This document shows, piece by piece, positions 61,848 to 64,000 of a stretch of 64,000 bases of DNA (its first letter is position 1; each line of letters opens with the position of its first letter). The DNA lies in assembly GCA_002435955.1 (NCBI GenBank), contig DIWZ01000033.1, positions 79,613 through 143,612 on the forward strand, in the 5' to 3' direction. Source of the stretch: Pelobacter sp. UBA6093 (GTDB taxonomy: Bacteria > Desulfobacterota > Desulfuromonadia > Desulfuromonadales > Syntrophotaleaceae). Made by a program: the position numbers and the translations under genes. The notes under the pieces are model-generated. The model had not been told where the DNA came from, did not search any database, and saw only the letters and a list, made by a program, of their open reading frames with translations.

Positions 61848-62429
61848 CTAAAAGGTATATCGCAGACCCGCTCCGACCACGTTGGAACCGCCGGTCATCC
61901 CATCAAACAGGCCGAATACCCCGGAGCGATGATGAACTCTGGCGAACAGGGTCCACTGCGGCTGTTGCGGGACGACCACCGCCAATTCGAGCATCAGATA
62001 GTTGAGCAGTCGTGAGGTGCGGTCATGTTTTTCCACTTCGATTTCCGGGTCATCGGTGGCATAGGAGAGCCCCTCTCCTATCGCAAAGCTGGTGTCGAGA
62101 TAGCGGTCCCAGGGAAACGGCAGCCAGCGAAACACCAGCAGGGCGTTGAATTCAAAGTGGTCCTGCACCCCCCAATGCTTAACGATCTGTCCTTCGCCCT
62201 CCAGGCGCAGGTAATGTTTATAGCCCGTCAGGTTCTGGCCGACGGCCAGAGCCGCCATATAGGAATCGACGTACTCCCGGTCAGACAGGACATCTCTCAG
62301 GGTGTCATAACATGCTCGCCCCCCGAAGAGGCTGACAAACCGCCCGTTATCGGCAAACGCCTGAGGATGAGCGCCGAGCAACAGCAGCAAGGCGGTCAGC
62401 AACAGGACAACGATTGTTTTCGCTTGCAT
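61848..62429 (-). CDS. Outer-membrane beta-barrel protein, acyloxyacyl hydrolase-like
   Basis: A 193-residue exported protein: signal peptide ~1-27 (...HPQAFADNG), alternating beta-strand pattern and a C-terminal Phe (AGLRYTF) expected for outer membrane insertion. The FARVHHRSGVFGLFDG segment resembles the His-Ser region of PagL-type lipid A deacylases but the match is loose. GGGGTGACCG precedes the ATG. Confidence 0.65.
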   Translation of the reverse strand: MQAKTIVVLLLTALLLLLGAHPQAFADNGRFVSLFGGRACYDTLRDVLSDREYVDSYMAALAVGQNLTGYKHYLRLEGEGQIVKHWGVQDHFEFNALLVFRWLPFPWDRYLDTSFAIGEGLSYATDDPEIEVEKHDRTSRLLNYLMLELAVVVPQQPQWTLFARVHHRSGVFGLFDGMTGGSNVVGAGLRYTF

Positions 62430-62717
62430 CGGTCACCCCCATGTTCATCGACCCTCCGGAAGACTATCAGGGCCAGTACCTCTTATTAAGAGGATATTTT
62501 ACTGTGGGAGAAAAGCAACCGCCAGGTAATCAGGAGGGTCTCGGATTCGGTCTGTGCATGGGGGGCGAAGCCAGTTCAAGCTCATAAATGCGCTCGAAAT
62601 CGGGATCAAGCCGCAGGGGAAACATTAATTCCGAAACTCGGACTTAAGTATCAGGCTACCCCCAACGGCTGTTGTTGCCACAGGTAAGTGTATCGGCTCC
62701 GGGATTGAAAAACAGGT
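62430..62717. other. Intergenic region with a short minus-strand frame
   Basis: A perfect inverted repeat CCTCTT-ATT-AAGAGG lies at 62479-62493. A 31-codon minus frame (62530-62625, starting MFPLRLDPDFERIYELE) has GC-rich, coding-like codons but no ribosome site; it could be a gene remnant. No other feature is evident. Confidence 0.35.
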
Positions 62718-63596
62718 TTAATAAGCGATGGGGATGGCCGCTGGTCTGTCCGGTTGTTCCAATTTGTATTCATGGCAAAAGGCCATTGCCCGTCGAACGC
62801 GAGCCATAAGCTGTTGGAGTTTGACTGGTTTGGCCACGAAATCGAAAAATCCCATATCGAGTAACATGGCTTCTTCCTCCACGTAGGAGGAGGTGGATAA
62901 ACCGATGACGGGAATTTGTCGTGTTCTTCGGTTGGTTTGCAAGGTGCGAAAGATCTCTTTCCCGCTCAAGCCGGGCAAAAGGATTTCCAGCAGAATAAGG
63001 TGCGGCAATTGGCAGAGGATCATTTTTAATGCATCGATGCCGTTATCCGCTTCCAATATTCGATAACCTGCCTGTTGCAGATTGGCCGTGATGGTTTTCC
63101 GGTAGCCATACTGGTCGTCCACTACCAGCACGGTCAGGGGACCATCTCCGCGCGGGTCGAGTTCTCCGAAATAGCAGCAGCGAATCGCACCGTCGATTTC
63201 CGTTGGGGTGGCCAACATCGGCACAATTTGAAAACCGGTGCGAAAAGCGATGCCATCCAGGGTGGCAAGGTCGAGGGGGTTGCAGGTCGCCAGATGAAGC
63301 TGGTTACCCTTGACCTCCAGGGGGAACACCTTGTTGGCCAGCGCGGTTCGACAGTCGAGAATCTTGGCCAGCCTGTCAAACTGCAGTGGCCGCTCGATGC
63401 GTTCGACGCTTTTCAGGTGATATTGGCGGGCCAGAATCCGCAGAACGTCCCTTTCGCAGATAATCCCCAATCGTTCAAAGATCTGTCCAAGCGGCTGCTT
63501 GGTGAGTTTTTGTCGATCCAGCGCCTTTTTAAGGTCTTGTTCGGCGATCACGCCCATTTCCAACAGGAGCTCCCCAAACCGTTTTCGTTTGCTCAT
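62718..63596 (-). CDS. MshEN-domain protein with degenerate receiver (Asp to Glu)
   Basis: A 292-residue protein. Residues ~1-145 are a GspE/MshE N-terminal domain (FGELLLEMGVIAEQDLKKAL, KQPLGQIFERLGIICERDVLRILARQY, LHLATCNPLDLATLDGI). Residues ~155-275 are a receiver with the acidic pair Asp160-Asp161 and Lys256, but the phosphoacceptor position is Glu204 (LILLEILLPGLSG). The change should mimic a permanently phosphorylated state or remove phosphorylation. GAGGGTGACC precedes the ATG at 63596. No output domain is present. Confidence 0.85.
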   Translation of the reverse strand: MSKRKRFGELLLEMGVIAEQDLKKALDRQKLTKQPLGQIFERLGIICERDVLRILARQYHLKSVERIERPLQFDRLAKILDCRTALANKVFPLEVKGNQLHLATCNPLDLATLDGIAFRTGFQIVPMLATPTEIDGAIRCCYFGELDPRGDGPLTVLVVDDQYGYRKTITANLQQAGYRILEADNGIDALKMILCQLPHLILLEILLPGLSGKEIFRTLQTNRRTRQIPVIGLSTSSYVEEEAMLLDMGFFDFVAKPVKLQQLMARVRRAMAFCHEYKLEQPDRPAAIPIAY

Positions 63597-63926
63597 GGTC
63601 ACCCTCTAGGCCTCTTTTTAGCCGGAGACATGGCCCCGGTAAACGGGATTGATGCCAAACTGCGCAACGCTCAAAAAATCGGACCGTCTGCAATTGGTTT
63701 GATCTCAAAAACTTTAAATCATTAACAAGTCCTTTGGATTCCTCATAGCGTAGCAAAAATATCCGCAATTTGAAGCAATCATCATTGCAATTGTGAAAAA
63801 AATTTCAGGTAATAACGAAGAAAGAGCCAAAGCAATGCGAGTAATAACCGTTCCGCCGGGAAGGACATGGGTGCTCCGAACCTCCGAGTAGCTTCAGAGT
63901 CTGGTATATTTGAAGCAAAAGGTTTT
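63597..63926. other. Intergenic region without recognisable gene
   Basis: About 330 bp, AT-rich in the middle (63700-63830). No gene, terminator or RNA is apparent before the repeat at the window end. Confidence 0.4.
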
Positions 63927-64000
63927 CCTAGGGGGCTGTCGGACTATCCGGGCCGAAGCGAAAATTTGGATGTTTGAGAACAGATTTTAGCTCGTTTGAA
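63927..64000. repeat. Dispersed palindromic repeat, copy E (cut by window end)
   Basis: CCTAGGGGGCTGTCGGACTA followed by TCCGGGCCGAAGCGAAAATT matches the left half of copy B (23794-23964) over ~74 bp. The element continues past the window edge. Confidence 0.75.

Overview
The window is about 60 % GC and densely coded, with Gram-negative envelope genes (RND efflux, Slp lipoproteins, a periplasmic HtrA protease, an outer-membrane beta-barrel). Cytochrome bd oxidase, lactate-utilisation Fe-S proteins, hydantoinase/carboxylase-like genes, many Fe-S/CCG proteins, PilZ and MshEN signalling domains, and a precorrin-2 dehydrogenase - ccsA-like - hemA - hemC - cobA/hemD fusion - hemB run fit a Desulfuromonadales bacterium (Pelobacter/Syntrophotalea/Geobacter relatives). 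That placement is inference from gene content and order; no marker gene was compared.

Layout. 1-4.2 kb: a partial DUF5752-like gene, tRNA-Phe with a clear promoter and terminator, a YkgJ-type protein, a SYLF protein, two Slp lipoproteins and cobO. 4.3-11.6 kb (minus): pcnB, a zinc-ribbon TPR protein and a translationally coupled hyuA-hyuB-ubiD cluster. 11.7-14.5 kb (plus): miaA, a glycosyltransferase and a PilZ protein. 14.6-21.1 kb (minus): a complete tripartite RND pump whose last gene is a TetR repressor, with a promoter/operator upstream. 21.3-23.7 kb: cydAB. 24-25.6 kb: a HhH-like protein, a zinc-ribbon protein, a dispersed repeat and a DnaA-box cluster. 25.7-35.6 kb (minus): an OmpR regulator and Cys-rich sensor kinase, a 167-bp MITE-like element, an htrA protease, an MBL protein, a second two-component pair, lutC and a lutB-lutA fusion. 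36-41.1 kb: prmA, rsmE, an RDD protein, an MshEN-GAF protein and an MBL hydrolase. 41.2-45 kb: an overlapping housekeeping run dapF-HIT-HAD-nfo-dtd-yjgA. 45-53.5 kb: trxA, a SIS protein, the heme/siroheme/cytochrome c assembly run and a DUF2270 protein. 53.5-54.8 kb: an M16 peptidase.

54.8-64 kb is the accessory end: lower GC, longer gaps, repeats and remnants. Two direct copies of a ~190-bp non-coding repeat, each ending in a strong intrinsic terminator, bracket a 4.3-kb module: exported rhodanese, a VTT-membrane/4Fe-4S/CCG fusion, a second exported rhodanese and a MauE/DoxX-like membrane protein. I infer a membrane sulfur-transfer or thiol-redox unit; this is the best candidate for an undescribed system. 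After it come a LuxR regulator, small membrane proteins, the 3' remnant of a Cu/Zn superoxide dismutase, an outer-membrane protein and an MshEN-receiver protein whose phosphorylation-site Asp is replaced by Glu.

A dispersed palindromic repeat family with CCTAGG ends occurs at least five times (near 21.2, 23.8, 33.3, 52.7 and 63.9 kb). No CRISPR array, rRNA operon or intact insertion sequence was seen.
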